Positions 10,269 through 21,864 of a DNA stretch of 64,000 nucleotides are shown piece by piece (position 1 is the stretch's first letter; the number at the start of each line of letters is the position of its first letter). This stretch comes from Panicum virgatum (taxonomy: Eukaryota; Streptophyta; Magnoliopsida; Poales; Poaceae), in contig NC_053148.1 of NCBI RefSeq assembly GCF_016808335.1, positions 18,886,933 through 18,950,932 on the forward strand. Direction: 5' to 3'. The translations under genes and the position numbers were made by a program. The notes beneath the pieces were generated by a model. It saw only the letters and a list, made by a program, of their open reading frames with translations. It was not told the origin of the DNA and searched no databases.

Positions 10269-11730
10269 TGTAAGGAACATGGCCCCATTGGCCCATTATT
10301 TTGTGATTTCGATGATTGAGTAACAACGCAATCAAAAGGACTAATGAGTTTGTCAAGTGAACATTAATAGATCCCATGGATGAAGCTAAAAGGCCAAGCA
10401 TAGCAAAACACGAAGAAAGAACTCAAGAAAGATTGAAATGGACGAGTTCTGCAGAAACCAGTGACACCGGATGATCCGATGCAGAGGCACCGGTCTATCC
10501 GGTTGGCACCGGATAAACCGACGTATAGGCATCGGTGCAATTTGTTGCACGGGTGGGAGGCTATGTGGAGAAAACCCAGTGGTACCGGATGATCCGATGG
10601 TGTCGAGATGGAGCATCGGAGCAATCGTGGAGGATGTACCAGAGAGCATGTCAATCGCGCTGAAGCGAAGTCTTCAGCACCGGATGATCCGACGGGCACC
10701 GGTGTATCGTGTCGGAGTAATGACGTCAGCGCCTCAGTTGAAGATTCCTTCAGCACCGGATAAACCGACGCCCACCGGATAAACCGATGGCCCAGCATCA
10801 GTTTATCCGGTAACACCTACGTCAGCTGTCAGAAGACCCAACGGCTACCCGTGACACAGTGTGACCGGATGAACTGGTGCCCTACCGTCGGTCTATCCGA
10901 CGCCACATAGAAAAGTTGGGTAACGGCTCTCTCCACTTGGTGGCCTATATATGTGCCATCTCCCGGCCATTTGAAGTTTGCTTGAGTTCCAAGACATCAC
11001 AAACACACCCAAGAACATCTCCAAGCCAACCCAAATGCATATTGATCATATCCTTAGGTTTAGCACTAGCTTTAAGAATGTATGTGCTAGAATAGCTCTT
11101 TAGTGAGTGAGATTGCAAGGTGTTATACCTTGTGAGCTGGTTCTAGAGTGAATCACTAGAAGATCTCGGTGAGCCGGCCTCCTTGGAGTCTAGTTGACTC
11201 GCTGGCACGTCAACGACCCTCCAACTTGATGTGAAGCGACATGGACGACTTTGTGCGGTGTACGTGGAGACCCCCTTCCTTCGTGGACAAACTCCATAGT
11301 GGAACCCGGGATCAAGGTGACCGTGGTGACTCAGTGTCCCCGGAAGAGACTTGATTGCCGAGTAGCAATACTCTTAGTGAGTGCTACAACAACGTGGATG
11401 TAGGTGTGCATTTGTGGCTATCCGAACCACGGGATAAATACCCCCATCAAGAGTTTGCTTTCTCCTATCCCGCTCTTTAAGCTTCCACATTTCTTATTAG
11501 CAATTCTTGTATGACTTTACTTTCATAGAGTAGTATCTTGATAGAAAAGGCTATAGGTTGCTAAACTCTTTGGGATAGAGGTTTTACACTAGCAAAGCCA
11601 TAGTTTCACATATAGATATCATGTTTTAGTTCAATATTGTGCAATTTAGTTGGAGCCATAGGTCTAGATTTTAAGTTGCCTAATTTACCCCATCCCCTTC
11701 TTAGGCTAGAGCACCCGATCCGGTCTTTCA
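10269..11730 (+). repeat. Copia 5' LTR with ACCGGATAAACCGA subrepeats
   Basis: 1462 bp, with a TATA-like CTATATAT at 10945-10952. Upstream (about 10460-10900) motifs such as ACCGGATGATCCGA, ACCGGATAAACCGA and the inverse TTTATCCGGT recur many times in both orientations, a plausible enhancer array. Confidence 0.9.
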
Positions 11731-11732
11731 AT

Positions 11733-11744
11733 TGGTATCAGAGC
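11733..11744 (+). other. Primer-binding site, tRNA-Met type
   Basis: TGGTATCAGAGC lies two bases after the 5' LTR. This is the standard plant copia motif complementary to the initiator tRNA-Met 3' end. Confidence 0.9.
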
Positions 11745-11855
11745 CGGGACTCACTTCTCTCACAAAGAAAGCAAATTCCATTGGCAATTTGTATTTACCG
11801 GCTCACTTGATCGGTTAGGCTTCACCGCCTAGTGAGTTAGCTCTTTATAGAAGGG

Positions 11856-13640
11856 ATGGATTCATTAGGACCTCCTCCACGTTTCGATGGCACGAGCTTC
11901 CAATGATGGAAGATTTTGATGCAATGTCACCTCCAAGCAAAGGGCATAAATATTTGAAGGGTAAAAGTCAACAAGACAGACAATATGACGCCACCGCCAA
12001 ATACATTATCTTGTCATCTTTAAATGAAAATGTGTTTAATCGTGTTTATTCTTGTGAAAATGCCAAAAAACTATAGAAGACTATCATTGAGAACCATGAA
12101 GGCATGGAGGATGTAGCCAATGAAAGAAATCATGTTCTCATTGATAAGCTTAATAGTTTTAAGCAACTTGATGATGAAAACGCCGAATCTATGTACTCAC
12201 GATTAAACACTCTTGTGAATGAGATCAATTCTTTAGGTGTGAAGAAAATTGATGATACAGAACTCATTCGCAAGATCCTTCACTTACTACGGAGGCCGGA
12301 TTATAATTTGGTGATCACGGTGATTTATGAAAAAGATCTCGATACATTGACACCAAATCAAGTCCTCAACAAGGTGATCGCCCATGAGCTACGCCATGAC
12401 ATCAAGCCAAGAGCGCCGCCTTCTTCACCAACCCATAGCGCACTTGTATGCAAGCAAGTCAAGAAGTTGAAGATGACCATCAAAGGTAGCTCAAGTGAAG
12501 GGAAATAAGAGGAGACATGCCAAACCTCCTCAAATGATGAAAAAGAGCCAATGGACCCCAATCTCTACAAGCAAGTCAAGAAGATGAACAAATGCTTGAA
12601 GAAAATCAACTCAATGGGGTATATGGTCTTCCTCAAGGATGGGCATCACCATCAACTTATGAAGGTTGAGAAGAGGTTCAAGAAGAAGTAACAAAAGAAG
12701 GAGAAGAAGCCTCAACATGAATCATTTGCCATTTTTGGTGAATGGGTTAGTGGTGGTAAAGAATCAAGCACGTACTCAAGTGATGAATCAAACAAGAAAT
12801 TCACCACCCACACCAACATGGGGTCATCATCAAACACTTGCCTTATGGCCCAATGTATGGAAAGCGATGTAAGTGATGATGACTCCGATTTTCCTTCATA
12901 TGATGAGCTTCTTGACCTAGTACATGAGCACCAAAGAGTAATTAAAAAGCAATCTCAAAAATGTAGTGCACTCAGTGATCTTAATGCTACTCTTGCCACA
13001 AATTATGATGATTTATTGTGCAAATTCAAATTGCTTGGCAAGGAGCATGAAGAGCTCAAATTTAAAATTGAGAGCATTACAAAAATTAATGACTCTTTGG
13101 AAACCTCTAACTCTTGCAATAAGAAATGCCATTAGGATGTTTTTGTAGAATCATGTGATGATCTCATTGCCAAGAAAAATGATGAGCTCAAGTAAGAGGT
13201 AGAGAGGCTCATGAAGGACTTGGCTAGATTGAAGGGCAAGAGCATAGAGAGCAATGTCCAACCTTCTCAAAATAACCGTGAAGACATGGTGAAGACATGG
13301 TGAAGAAGCTTGAGAAGGGGTTCACCGTGACTTACTCAAAGTGTCATAAAAAAGGCCACAAGTCCAACAAAGGCCCTCAACCAAAGAAGAAGCTTTCGGA
13401 TGAGAAGAATAAGAAAAAGCTCACAATCAAAAGTTCTCTCATCTACACCAAGCCCAACCAGAGGAACAAAAGCAATAGCACCTCCTATGTGATCAAGAAG
13501 AAAACCAATGGCAAGGTGGTTACTCATAAGGTTGGGAAGCAAAAACGGAGTTGGAATCACTCCATTTGGGTGCCCAAGGATGTCATCACCAATATGAAGG
13601 GACCTCAAATGGTGTGGGTTTCAAAGGAGACTTGAAGCCC
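11856..13640 (+). pseudogene. Copia gag, broken
   Basis: Translation gives a copia Gag of the UBN2 type. It starts MDSLGPPPRFDGTSF and then hits a stop. The long helical capsid segment is open at 12104-12508, interrupted before and after. Further pieces carry lysine-rich linkers (12700-13135) and a partial CCHC-like knuckle near 13335 (CHKKGHK, missing the first spacing). Stops fall at several sites (including near 11904, 12075, 12506, 12690 and 13134), and an 11-base repeat of GAAGACATGGT near 13280-13300 shifts the frame. It cannot make an intact protein. Nothing resembling pol follows. Confidence 0.85.
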
Positions 13641-14974
13641 AAGAACGGCTTCGGAGGATTTGGAGGCTTAGCTTACAAGATGATGAGAAGATTCAAGCAA
13701 AAGAAGCTAAGCTCACAACTTGGACATTTGGTGCCCAATTCTCCCATAAGATAATGGTAGCTAGATTTCAATTCATGCATCATGTAGCACCATTGCTTTT
13801 TGCTAGGATTGCATTTCCTAGTGCTATATATGGTGGGTTGCTTGTGTCATGATCTAACCCATGAGCAACCTATATGGTTTGATAAGTGTGTAGAAAGCTA
13901 CACAAGGTTACCCTTCATGGTACATGGACTTCATGAGGTATGTATTTCATTTGTGTACCATGAGCACAAGCTATAGGGTAAACTTCCCATTATTGTCAAA
14001 AACAATGTGCATACATTTGCTTAGTGATTCAAACACTAAATGCACACATTTAGGGGGAGTTCACTCTATGGTTTGTGATTTTGAGACTAACATGTTTTCA
14101 AGCTTATCTTTTGTAGTCTCTTTCCGGAGTTAACACTCTAAGAGAATGTTGTTCACACTTAATGTGGATCAATAACTCTATAAGAGTGATTAGATAAAGT
14201 AGTGTGCTTTCATGCATATTGAGTCATGCTCTATTGAACTTAAATCTTCATATCTAAGTTCATAGGCTATGTGCTCATACATTTGCTCACCTTGGTGTAC
14301 CAAGTGTTCTTCACTTCAAGATTTTCAATTGGTACATGCAAGGTAACTACAACCACCTGAGATATGCATGGTCTAAAACTTCTTCAATTGGTATCTTTGT
14401 TATTTCTTTGTTATTTTAGAGCTACCTCCGTGCATGATATGATCTAAGCTTTCTACTTCAAATGTATAGTTGTGTACTTGATTTTCACATTATCATTTTG
14501 TGCACACACTTTGTGGAAAGCTTAGCTCATGTCATGCTAGTTTCGTGATTTTGTGATCCACCTTAGTGATTGCTCAATTGGTATCCTCATTGATATCTTA
14601 CAATTGGATCACAATTCATGAAACTAACTCCCTAGGCTACTGACTTTTCCCTTTGAGCTATGTTGTTTTGCAAAAGCCTTTTTAGGTGATTTGATTCCAA
14701 AGGGGGAGAGTTTGGGTCAAAGCAAGGAAAACCAAGGGGAGAAGTGTCAAAGCAAGGTGATCATAGGGGGAGAAGTTTGCAAATGGCTTTGACAATAGGG
14801 GAAGTAGCAAACAAGGGGAGAAATAAAGGGGGAATAATGGATTTGGGGGGAGGTCAAGTCAACATTGGATGATGGAAAGCATCCAAACAAGTGTATGTGG
14901 TTCAATTTTTCAATCTTTGCAAAATTTATGCTTGCTTTGATTGTGTTGTCCTCAATCACCAAAAAGTGGGAGAT
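13641..14974 (+). other. Copia internal region without pol, plus polypurine tract
   Basis: No protease, integrase or reverse transcriptase is readable in any frame. It ends in repeated GGGGAGAAG-type purine runs and a polypurine tract (about 14960-14974) adjoining the 3' LTR. The pol genes were deleted or never present. Confidence 0.7.
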
Positions 14975-16447
14975 TGTAAGGAACATGGCCCCATTAGGCC
15001 ATTGTTTTGTGATTGTGGTGATTGAGTAACAACGCAATCAATGGGACTAATGAGTTTATCATGTGAACATTAATAGATCCCATGGATGAAGCTAAATGGT
15101 CAAGCATTGCAAAACACGAAGAAAGAACTCATGAAAGATTGAAATGGACGAGTTCTACAGAAACCAGTGGCACTGGATGATCCGATGCAGAGGCACCGGT
15201 CTATCTGGTTGGAACCGGATAAACCGACACATAGGCGTCGGTGCAATTTACTGCACGGGTGGGAGGCCATGTGGAGAAAACCCAGTGGCACTGGATGATC
15301 CGACGGTGTCGAGATGGTGCGTCAAAGCAATCACCGGAGGATGTACCAGAGAGCATGTCAAGCGCATTGAAGCAAAGTCTTCAGCACCGGATGATCCGAC
15401 AGGCACTGGTGTATCACGTCAGAGTAATGACATCAGCGCCTTAGCTGAAGATTCCTTCAGCACCGGATAAACTGACGGCCACCGGATAAACCGACGGCCC
15501 AACATCGGTTTATCCGGTGACACCTACGTCAGCTGTCAGAAGACCTAACGGCTACCCCGTGGCACAGTGTGACCGGATGAACCGGTGCCCTGCCATCGGT
15601 CTATCCGACGCCACCCAGAAAGTTGGGTAACGGCTCCCAATGGCTCTCTCTCCACTTGGTGACCTATATATATGCCATCCCCCAGCCATTTGAAGTTTGC
15701 TGGAGTTCCAAAACATCACAAACACACCCAAGAACATCTCCACGCCAACCCAAGTGCATATTGATCATATCCTTAGGTTTAGCACTAGCTTTAAGAGTGT
15801 ATGTGCTAGAATAGCTCTTTAGTGAGTGAGATTGCAAGGTGTTGTACCTTGTGAGCTGGTTCTAGAGTGAACCACTAGAAGATCTCGGTGAGCCGGCCTC
15901 CTTGGAGTCTTGTTGACTCGTCGGCACGTCAACGATCCTCCAACTTGGTGTGGAGCAGCGTGGACGACTTTGTGCAGGGGACGTGGAGACCCCCTTCCTT
16001 CGTGGACAAGCTTCTTAGTGGAACTCGGGATCAAGGTGACCGTGGTGACTCGGTGTCCCCGGAAGAGACTTGATTGCCGAGTAGCAATACTCTTAGTGAG
16101 TGCTACAACAACGTGGATATAGGTGTGCCTTTATGGCTATCCGAACTACGGGATAAACACCCGCGTCAAGAGTTTGCTTTCTCCTATCCCGCTCTTTAAG
16201 CTTCCGCATTTCTTATTAGCAATTCTTGTATGCCTTTACTTTCATGGAGTAGTATCTTGATAGGAAAGTCTAAGTTGCTAAACTCTTTGGGATAGAGGTT
16301 TCACACTAGCAAAGTCGTAGTTGCACATATAGATATCAAGTTTTAGTTTAATATTGTGCAATTTGGTTAGAGCCATAGGTCTAGATTTTAAGTTGCCTAA
16401 TTCACCCCCTCCCCCTCTTAGGCTATAGCACCCGATCTGGTCTTTCA
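14975..16447 (+). repeat. Copia 3' LTR
   Basis: 1473 bp, the partner of 10269-11730, with the same start, end, TATA position and ACCGGAT subrepeats. Differences from the 5' LTR are scattered and mostly C/T or G/A. Confidence 0.93.
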
Positions 16448-17064
16448 TCGTCACACTTCCTTGATTTCACATTGCTGTTACAAGTATCTGCCTTGATGTT
16501 TTGGCTCACCAAATAAATCAAGAATGCAGTTGTCTTAAAGTTTTCACTCTCTACACCTAGATGTTTTGTAAGAGGTAATAAAGTGTTTTATTTTCATGTT
16601 CACACTGGTATGTAACATGATCTTTTCTCATTGTTAATTACTTTCGTGGATTTTAGTGTTCCTCTGGATTAGCCGTGGTGTAAGCCTACATGAACAAATA
16701 CTACTTATTTATTCCTTATCCTTTGAATGTTAATTGTGTAGTCCTGATATTAAACTACTTATATGCTGGAATCAATTTGTCAACAATCTTTTCTCACCAT
16801 CTGAGAAAACTCAAGTACATTGCTAATTTTGCGACCAAATGTTTTAAGGTGTGCCGTTAATTACCACTTGCTGCTTGTTGCATGGGCAGTAACTATATAC
16901 AGTTGTTCAGTTCAGCTTGCTGCAGCTGCAGCCGCCTTGTCATTCTGTTGCTGTAGCTGCGCAGGCTAAGCTGCTTGGTGAGCAATCTCTTCCGAACAGA
17001 GCGATATATTAACCGGGAAACAAAATTGTTTTATACAAAAGGTAACACGCAAGCCATCTTCCTA
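16448..17064. repeat. Duplicated gene flank, copy 1 (right part)
   Basis: Continues the flank interrupted by the copia element and matches about 45598-46242. Copy 1 lacks about 24 bases present in copy 2 around 46190-46215. It probably includes the 3' UTR of gene B. Confidence 0.88.
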
Positions 17065-18171
17065 CTAAGGGGCTAGAGAAGTTGTACTGATGCTTGCCAT
17101 AGAAGACGATGGATTTGATTGTACATATGAGTCAAATCCTTGGTTCTGCGTCGTTAGTGCCAGCATGTGGAAGCTCATGTTGGTAGGCCTCAGCTCTGGC
17201 AGTGGTACCTCCTTACTCAGGAACTGTTCCACTTGCCGCATGCTGGGCCTTGCATTCACAAAAGGATGCGAGCACATGAGCCCCAACTCGAGCACCAGAC
17301 ACGCCACACTGACAATGAAATCACCATGGAGGTTTGCATCAACCGTGTCAGCAAGCGTTCCTCCACGCCAATGCTCCAGCACCCAATCAACCAGCATAAT
17401 CTGGCTGCCAATAGCATCTTGGAAAATAGGCCTTCTCCCACAAGTGACCTCAAGGATGAATGTACCAAAGGCGAAGACGTCTGTCAGAGGGGTTGCCTTG
17501 CTTGTGCGTGCAAGCTCTGGGGCTAGGTAACCTATTGTACCAACCACATGAGTGCTTTGTGGGTCTGTGCCATGGTTGTACAACCTTGCTAGGCCGAAAT
17601 CGCCTAGCCGTCCATTCATCCCACTGTCGAGGAGCACGTTACTTGCTTTGATATCTCGATGGATGACTACTTTCTCCCACTCCTCATGGAGGTAGAGTAG
17701 GCCAGATGCGATGTCCTTGATGATCTTAAACCTTTGAGGCCAACTCAGAGTTGGTCTTTTGTATTGATCATACAGGTACTTGTCAAGACTTCCATTAGAC
17801 ATGTACTCATACACCAGAAGGAGTTCACCTTTTCTTCGGCAATAGCCAAGTAAACGCACCAGATTGCGATGCTGGAGACGACCTAGACTCGCAACCTCAG
17901 CGGTGAATTCCTTCATGCCCTGGATTGAGTTATGTGACACCTTCTTCACAGTGATGTCAAGATCAGCAAGAGGAAGCAAACCTTTGTAGACCCTCCCAAA
18001 CCCTCCAACGCCAAGCAAGTTCTTGTTTCTGAATCCTTCTGTGGCACGATGCAGATCCTTGTAGGGGAACCGGTGTGGCCTGAACTCGACCTCCCAATTT
18101 TCCCGTAGCTAAGTGTACTTCGTTGTTCTACGCATCAATAAAATGATGGCAGTGCCGAGGCAAAAGACGAC
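17065..18171 (-). pseudogene. Truncated lectin receptor kinase (gene B)
   Basis: Nearly identical to the 3' half of gene C (46243-47352). It keeps the whole kinase domain (glycine loop GVGGFGRVYKG, the VKK lysine, HRDIKASN, DFGLAR) and the C-terminal tail. A GAG codon of gene C has become TAG (plus-strand 18109-18111) just upstream of the kinase. The homology ends at 18171, inside the transmembrane segment, exactly where a CACTA terminus begins. The signal peptide, lectin domain and most of the membrane helix are therefore missing. If transcribed from a cryptic start it could yield only a soluble kinase fragment. It is best treated as a pseudogene formed by transposon-associated truncation after the duplication. 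Confidence 0.9.
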
Positions 18172-18469
18172 CACTTTGCCGAGTGCCGCGTGAAAGACAC
18201 TCGGCAAACCTCAAGCTTTTGCCGAGTGCCTTGGTAAATGCACTTGGCAAAGCCTTGATGTTTGCCGAGTGCCGTGACCATGGCACACGGCAAGCATTGT
18301 TCCTAGGCTGTACTGGAGCATAGCTGTGCCGAGTGTTATGGTAAAAACACTCGGCAAAGAGGGGCTTTGCCGAGTCTTGCACACGGCAAACTTTTTTTTT
18401 CTTTCTGTTTTTATTATTTGGTCACGTATATGGTACATTGCTAGAAAACTGCACATTCGTCCATGGACA

Positions 18470-18760
18470 TTCGTACCGGTCACGGTTTCGGCCGGTACTA
18501 ACATGCCAATTTAGTACCGGGCCAAACCTACAGTGCCCCTGGGAGCCATTTAGTACCGACTGGAGGCACAAGCCGGCACTAAAGTGTGCCACCGACACTG
18601 GCTCCCAACGGCTAGCAACCATTTAGTACCAGCTGGACCCACCAGACAGTACTAAAATGGCCCCCAGGAAATTTAATACCGGCTGGTGGCTCCAGCCGGT
18701 ACTGAATGGTGCGCTTTAGTACCGGCTGGAACCACCAGCCGGTACTAATGCGCCCACTAT
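18470..18760. repeat. Subterminal TAGTACCGG repeats, left end of inner CACTA
   Basis: TTTAGTACCGGCTGG and its inverse CCAGCCGGTACTAA recur about ten times in both orientations. In En/Spm-type elements such repeats bind the TNPA-like protein. Matching repeats lie at 35985-36195. Confidence 0.85.
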
Positions 18761-20626
18761 AAATTGGGGGCCTTCTTCCTCCCCGAGCCCGAGCCAGCCA
18801 TTTCTTCACTCCAAGAGCTAGCTCGAGCTCGGTTCTTCTTCCCTATTAGAGTGGTGCCGCCAATTTTTTCAATTTTTTATGTGATTTGCACTCATCCAAG
18901 TGCGCCAAAGGTTTGCAACTTCATTCTCTCTTCATTGATTGTCTTTGCTTCGTGATTTTAGAAATAGTTAGAATGAGCATGATTTCTTTGATTTATTCAA
19001 TGATTTGAGATATATAGAACCCATGACTTGAATTTGAGAGAAGCTTTTATGACTAGGTTGAATGTGGATAATTTATAGAGATATTTTTCAATCATTTCCT
19101 ATATATTAGAAATGACCATAGTATATTTTTGATTTTTCGAATGAGATGAGTATGTGGACACTGGAAATTTTTAGAATGAGTTTAGAGAGTTCATGTGATT
19201 TACTTGTATAAATGACCATATGTGGATAGTAATTTTTTTATAATGAATTACTGAAATGAGTATAGTAGAATTTTTTGTATTATGAATGGATTATTTTGAC
19301 ACTCTAGTGATGTATTTATTCAGGCTCACATTGAAACCATCTAGAAGCTAAAAAAATCTTTATTTCGAAACAAGTGTACGTCGTTAATCTCTATCCAACG
19401 GTGATGGCACTACCTTTCGGGGATACACGATGCGCTATAAGGACGTCGCCAATCGGCTGGTCGCAGCACTAGCACTTCCGGTTGATATGAATACAGCATT
19501 TGGCGCAGTCAGCGTGGCCGTTGTTTTACTGAGAGCATATCAACAAACACGCTGCCTGTGCCAAGTGTTGTGTTCCTATCAGCCATAAATTTTGGTGCTG
19601 CTACTAGCCAATTGGTGACGTCCTTGTACCGCACCGTGTCCTCCTGAAAGATAGTGTCATCACCGCATGGTCGAGGTTAACGACATATTCATTTTCCGAA
19701 ATAATCTTTTTTTTCTTCTATATGGTTTTTGGATATTGAAAACTGTGTGAACCATGATTGCATTCCATCCCAAAGCATTGGCCTGGTATGAAGAGTGTTC
19801 GCCTCAAACTGAAGAGTGTTAAAATAATTAGGAGATATAGAGATTTATTTCAATTAATTTGAAAGTTAATGTGATTTATTTCAATTAATTTATTCAGGTT
19901 TTTCTGAATGAGAGTTAATGTGATTTTGCATTGTAGATCATAAACACTTACCAGCAAGTGTGAAATGTAAATGAATTAGTGTTGCTATTGGGGCATTAGT
20001 CACATCATGCGTGCAATGTCGCAACTCTTTCTACACCCTTCATTATGTAGATAGGGTGAGGCCAGGAGCAACCAAAAATAAGGGCTTAGGCAGAGCTGCG
20101 ACATTGCACGGCACATAATGATGACTAATGCCTCAATAGCAACTCTAATTTGTTTATATTTCAGATTTGATGGTAAGTGCCTGTGAAACTCGAATATGAG
20201 GATAATGATGTATATATTTTAATTGTAATTGTGAGAGTAATTATTGTTTTTTATATGTTTTCATTGTTATTTGTAAGAGTAATTAATGTTTTCCTTGTAA
20301 TTGTAAGAGTAATTAATATTTCATTGCAATTGTAAGAGTAATCAATATTTGCATTGTAATTGTAAGAGTACGCAATCAATTGAAGCGCACTGGACATTTG
20401 CTTGAGCTCCATCCTGAAGAGCGAGTTCTGGACAATGTTCTGTGATGGATGTATAATTATGTTGTGATGATGATCACGTTGTGTAATGAACAATGTATAA
20501 TTAACCATCCTTCATTATGTAAATTTGTAGCGCGAAATGTGCCTACCGAATAAATTTATTCGTTAATACAAAATTGTGAAATTCTTTTTCATTGAATTAA
20601 ATTGCTTATCCAACGAATAAATATTA
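18761..20626. other. Leader/intron region of inner CACTA
   Basis: AT-rich, no sustained coding. It holds the small fold-back element at 19974-20150 and short AATTGTAAGAGTAAT repeats (20220-20370). Confidence 0.5.
19974..20150. mobile_element. Fold-back MITE-like element
   Basis: Two arms of about 55 bases (19974-20028 and 20092-20150) are inverted copies with few mismatches, around a loop of about 63 bases. Outer ends are AATTAGTGTTGCTATT and its inverse. It lies in the CACTA leader. It could be a MITE or a hairpin transcript source. Confidence 0.7.
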
Positions 20627-21060
20627 TTGTGGATGGATCGACAATGGATATACGGCATGTGGTGCACATTGGCGTGGATTAATGGGCTACAATCTTTTGT
20701 CGATACTGCTGAGGCCCACAAGTCATCGAAAGATTTCATGTCCTGTCCATGCCGCATTTGCAAAAATCAAAAGGAGTTTGCAAATAGACACACTCTACAT
20801 GTCCACCTTTTTGAAAAGGGTTTCGTGGATAACTATACTCTTTGGACCAAGCACAGTGAACCTGGAGTTCCGATAAAAGACAATAAAGAAGATAATGATG
20901 ATGATAACATCCCAGACTGGGCTCATTTGTATGAAGCGGGTGCCTTTGAAGATGAACCGATGCATGAGGCAGAAGAAAATGCAGCAGAAGAACAACCACC
21001 TGACGAACTAGGTCAGGTTTTAGTCAATGCACACAGAGACTCTGAAACTTTGAAGGAGTC
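20627..21060 (+). pseudogene. CACTA TNPD N-terminal exon (transposase-associated domain)
   Basis: About 145 residues match the N-terminal transposase-associated domain of plant CACTA TNPD proteins. Visible features are the MDR.W.YG start, a Cys-rich CPCRICKN cluster, HLFEKGFVDNYTLWTKH, an acidic stretch and DELGQVLVNAHRDSET. This domain normally precedes the DDE transposase. The frame is cut at 21060 by a gypsy LTR (TGTTGACGCC), and the rest of the transposase is not found on the far side. Confidence 0.85.
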
Positions 21061-21648
21061 TGTTGACGCCTTTCAGGATCAACACACGAACGCACTCGAA
21101 CGTGGGGCGCGAAGAGGCAGCTCGCTGCAGCGCCTCCTGCGTAGACCGGTCAGACCGGTCCCTTGGAGCGGTCAGACCGGTCGCCACCGGCAGATCGGTG
21201 ATGAAGCCTACAAACGTTAGCCCGGGAAGACCCGTCGGGGCAGGCGCACGTAGGGTTATTCTAGGGTCGGCATGCCACATAGAACGTCCTCAATCGACGT
21301 AGAGACGATGGAGGAACAACAAATAGTAGATTGGAAAAGCTAGGGCAAGAGAAAAGTAAAAAGATAAAAGTTGTATTGATTTGATCGATTGGATACCTAA
21401 TCGGCCGTGACCTTTTATATTTATAGGGTGGGGTGGACTTATCCCGCAAGAAATCCTATTACAAGATCTAAATCTATTAAAATCCCTAGTTGTACTCGGA
21501 TTCCACTTGGACCGGTCAGACCGGTTGACCCTACCGGTCAGACCGGTCGGCTGCTGCCGGACGGACTACAGCGTCTGACCGGTAAGACCGCTAGGGCGTA
21601 CCGGTCAGACCGGTCGGTATTGTCGAATGCCAATTTTGGTTGTCAACA
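21061..21648 (-). repeat. Complete gypsy LTR (unit 1)
   Basis: 588 bp with perfect TGTTGAC/GTCAACA ends and a minus-strand TATAAATA (21418-21425). Repeated ACCGGTCAGACCGGT motifs cluster at both ends. The adjoining TATGCCCCCC is the inverse of the polypurine tract. Confidence 0.9.
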
Positions 21649-21864
21649 TATGCCCCCCTGTTCTTTGGCAAAGCTTGTGTGCCAAAGAACACTCTTCTGA
21701 ACCTAAATTGTCTAAGGGCGATAACGATTTATCGGCCGTATCTTGCTTCTTCCTCAAGTTGATGATGAAACAACTTGCTTGGGCTTCCATACCTGCTTCA
21801 TGGTCGTCGACCTTGTTGGTATAACCTCTGCTTGCTGTTCCATGGATTCTTTCTTGCGCATCCT

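Larger units (their letters stand above)
10269..16447 (+). mobile_element. Non-autonomous Ty1/copia LTR retrotransposon
   Basis: A complete 6.18-kb insertion. The 5' LTR is 10269-11730 and the 3' LTR 14975-16447; both begin TGTAAGGAAC and end GGTCTTTCA. The flanking TSD is TCGTC (10264-10268 and 16448-16452). The matching position in the second copy of the duplicated flank (about 45600) is an empty site with a single TCGTC. The tRNA-Met-type primer site TGGTATCAGAGC starts at 11733, and a purine-rich AAAAAGTGGGAGAT tract precedes the 3' LTR. Internally only a decayed gag is present; protease, integrase, RT and RNase H are absent. It must have moved with proteins supplied in trans. LTR differences are mostly transitions, as expected of methylated, ageing copies. 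Confidence 0.93.

Noticed and set aside
11733..11744. tRNA-like motif TGGTATCAGAGC
   Set aside because: It is a retrotransposon primer-binding site. No tRNA secondary structure surrounds it, and I saw no tRNA gene in the window.
17090..17651. Plus-strand frames opposite the receptor kinases (also 46268-46829, 7533-7787 and 47747-48291)
   Set aside because: They are antisense shadows of the kinase and lectin coding sequence.
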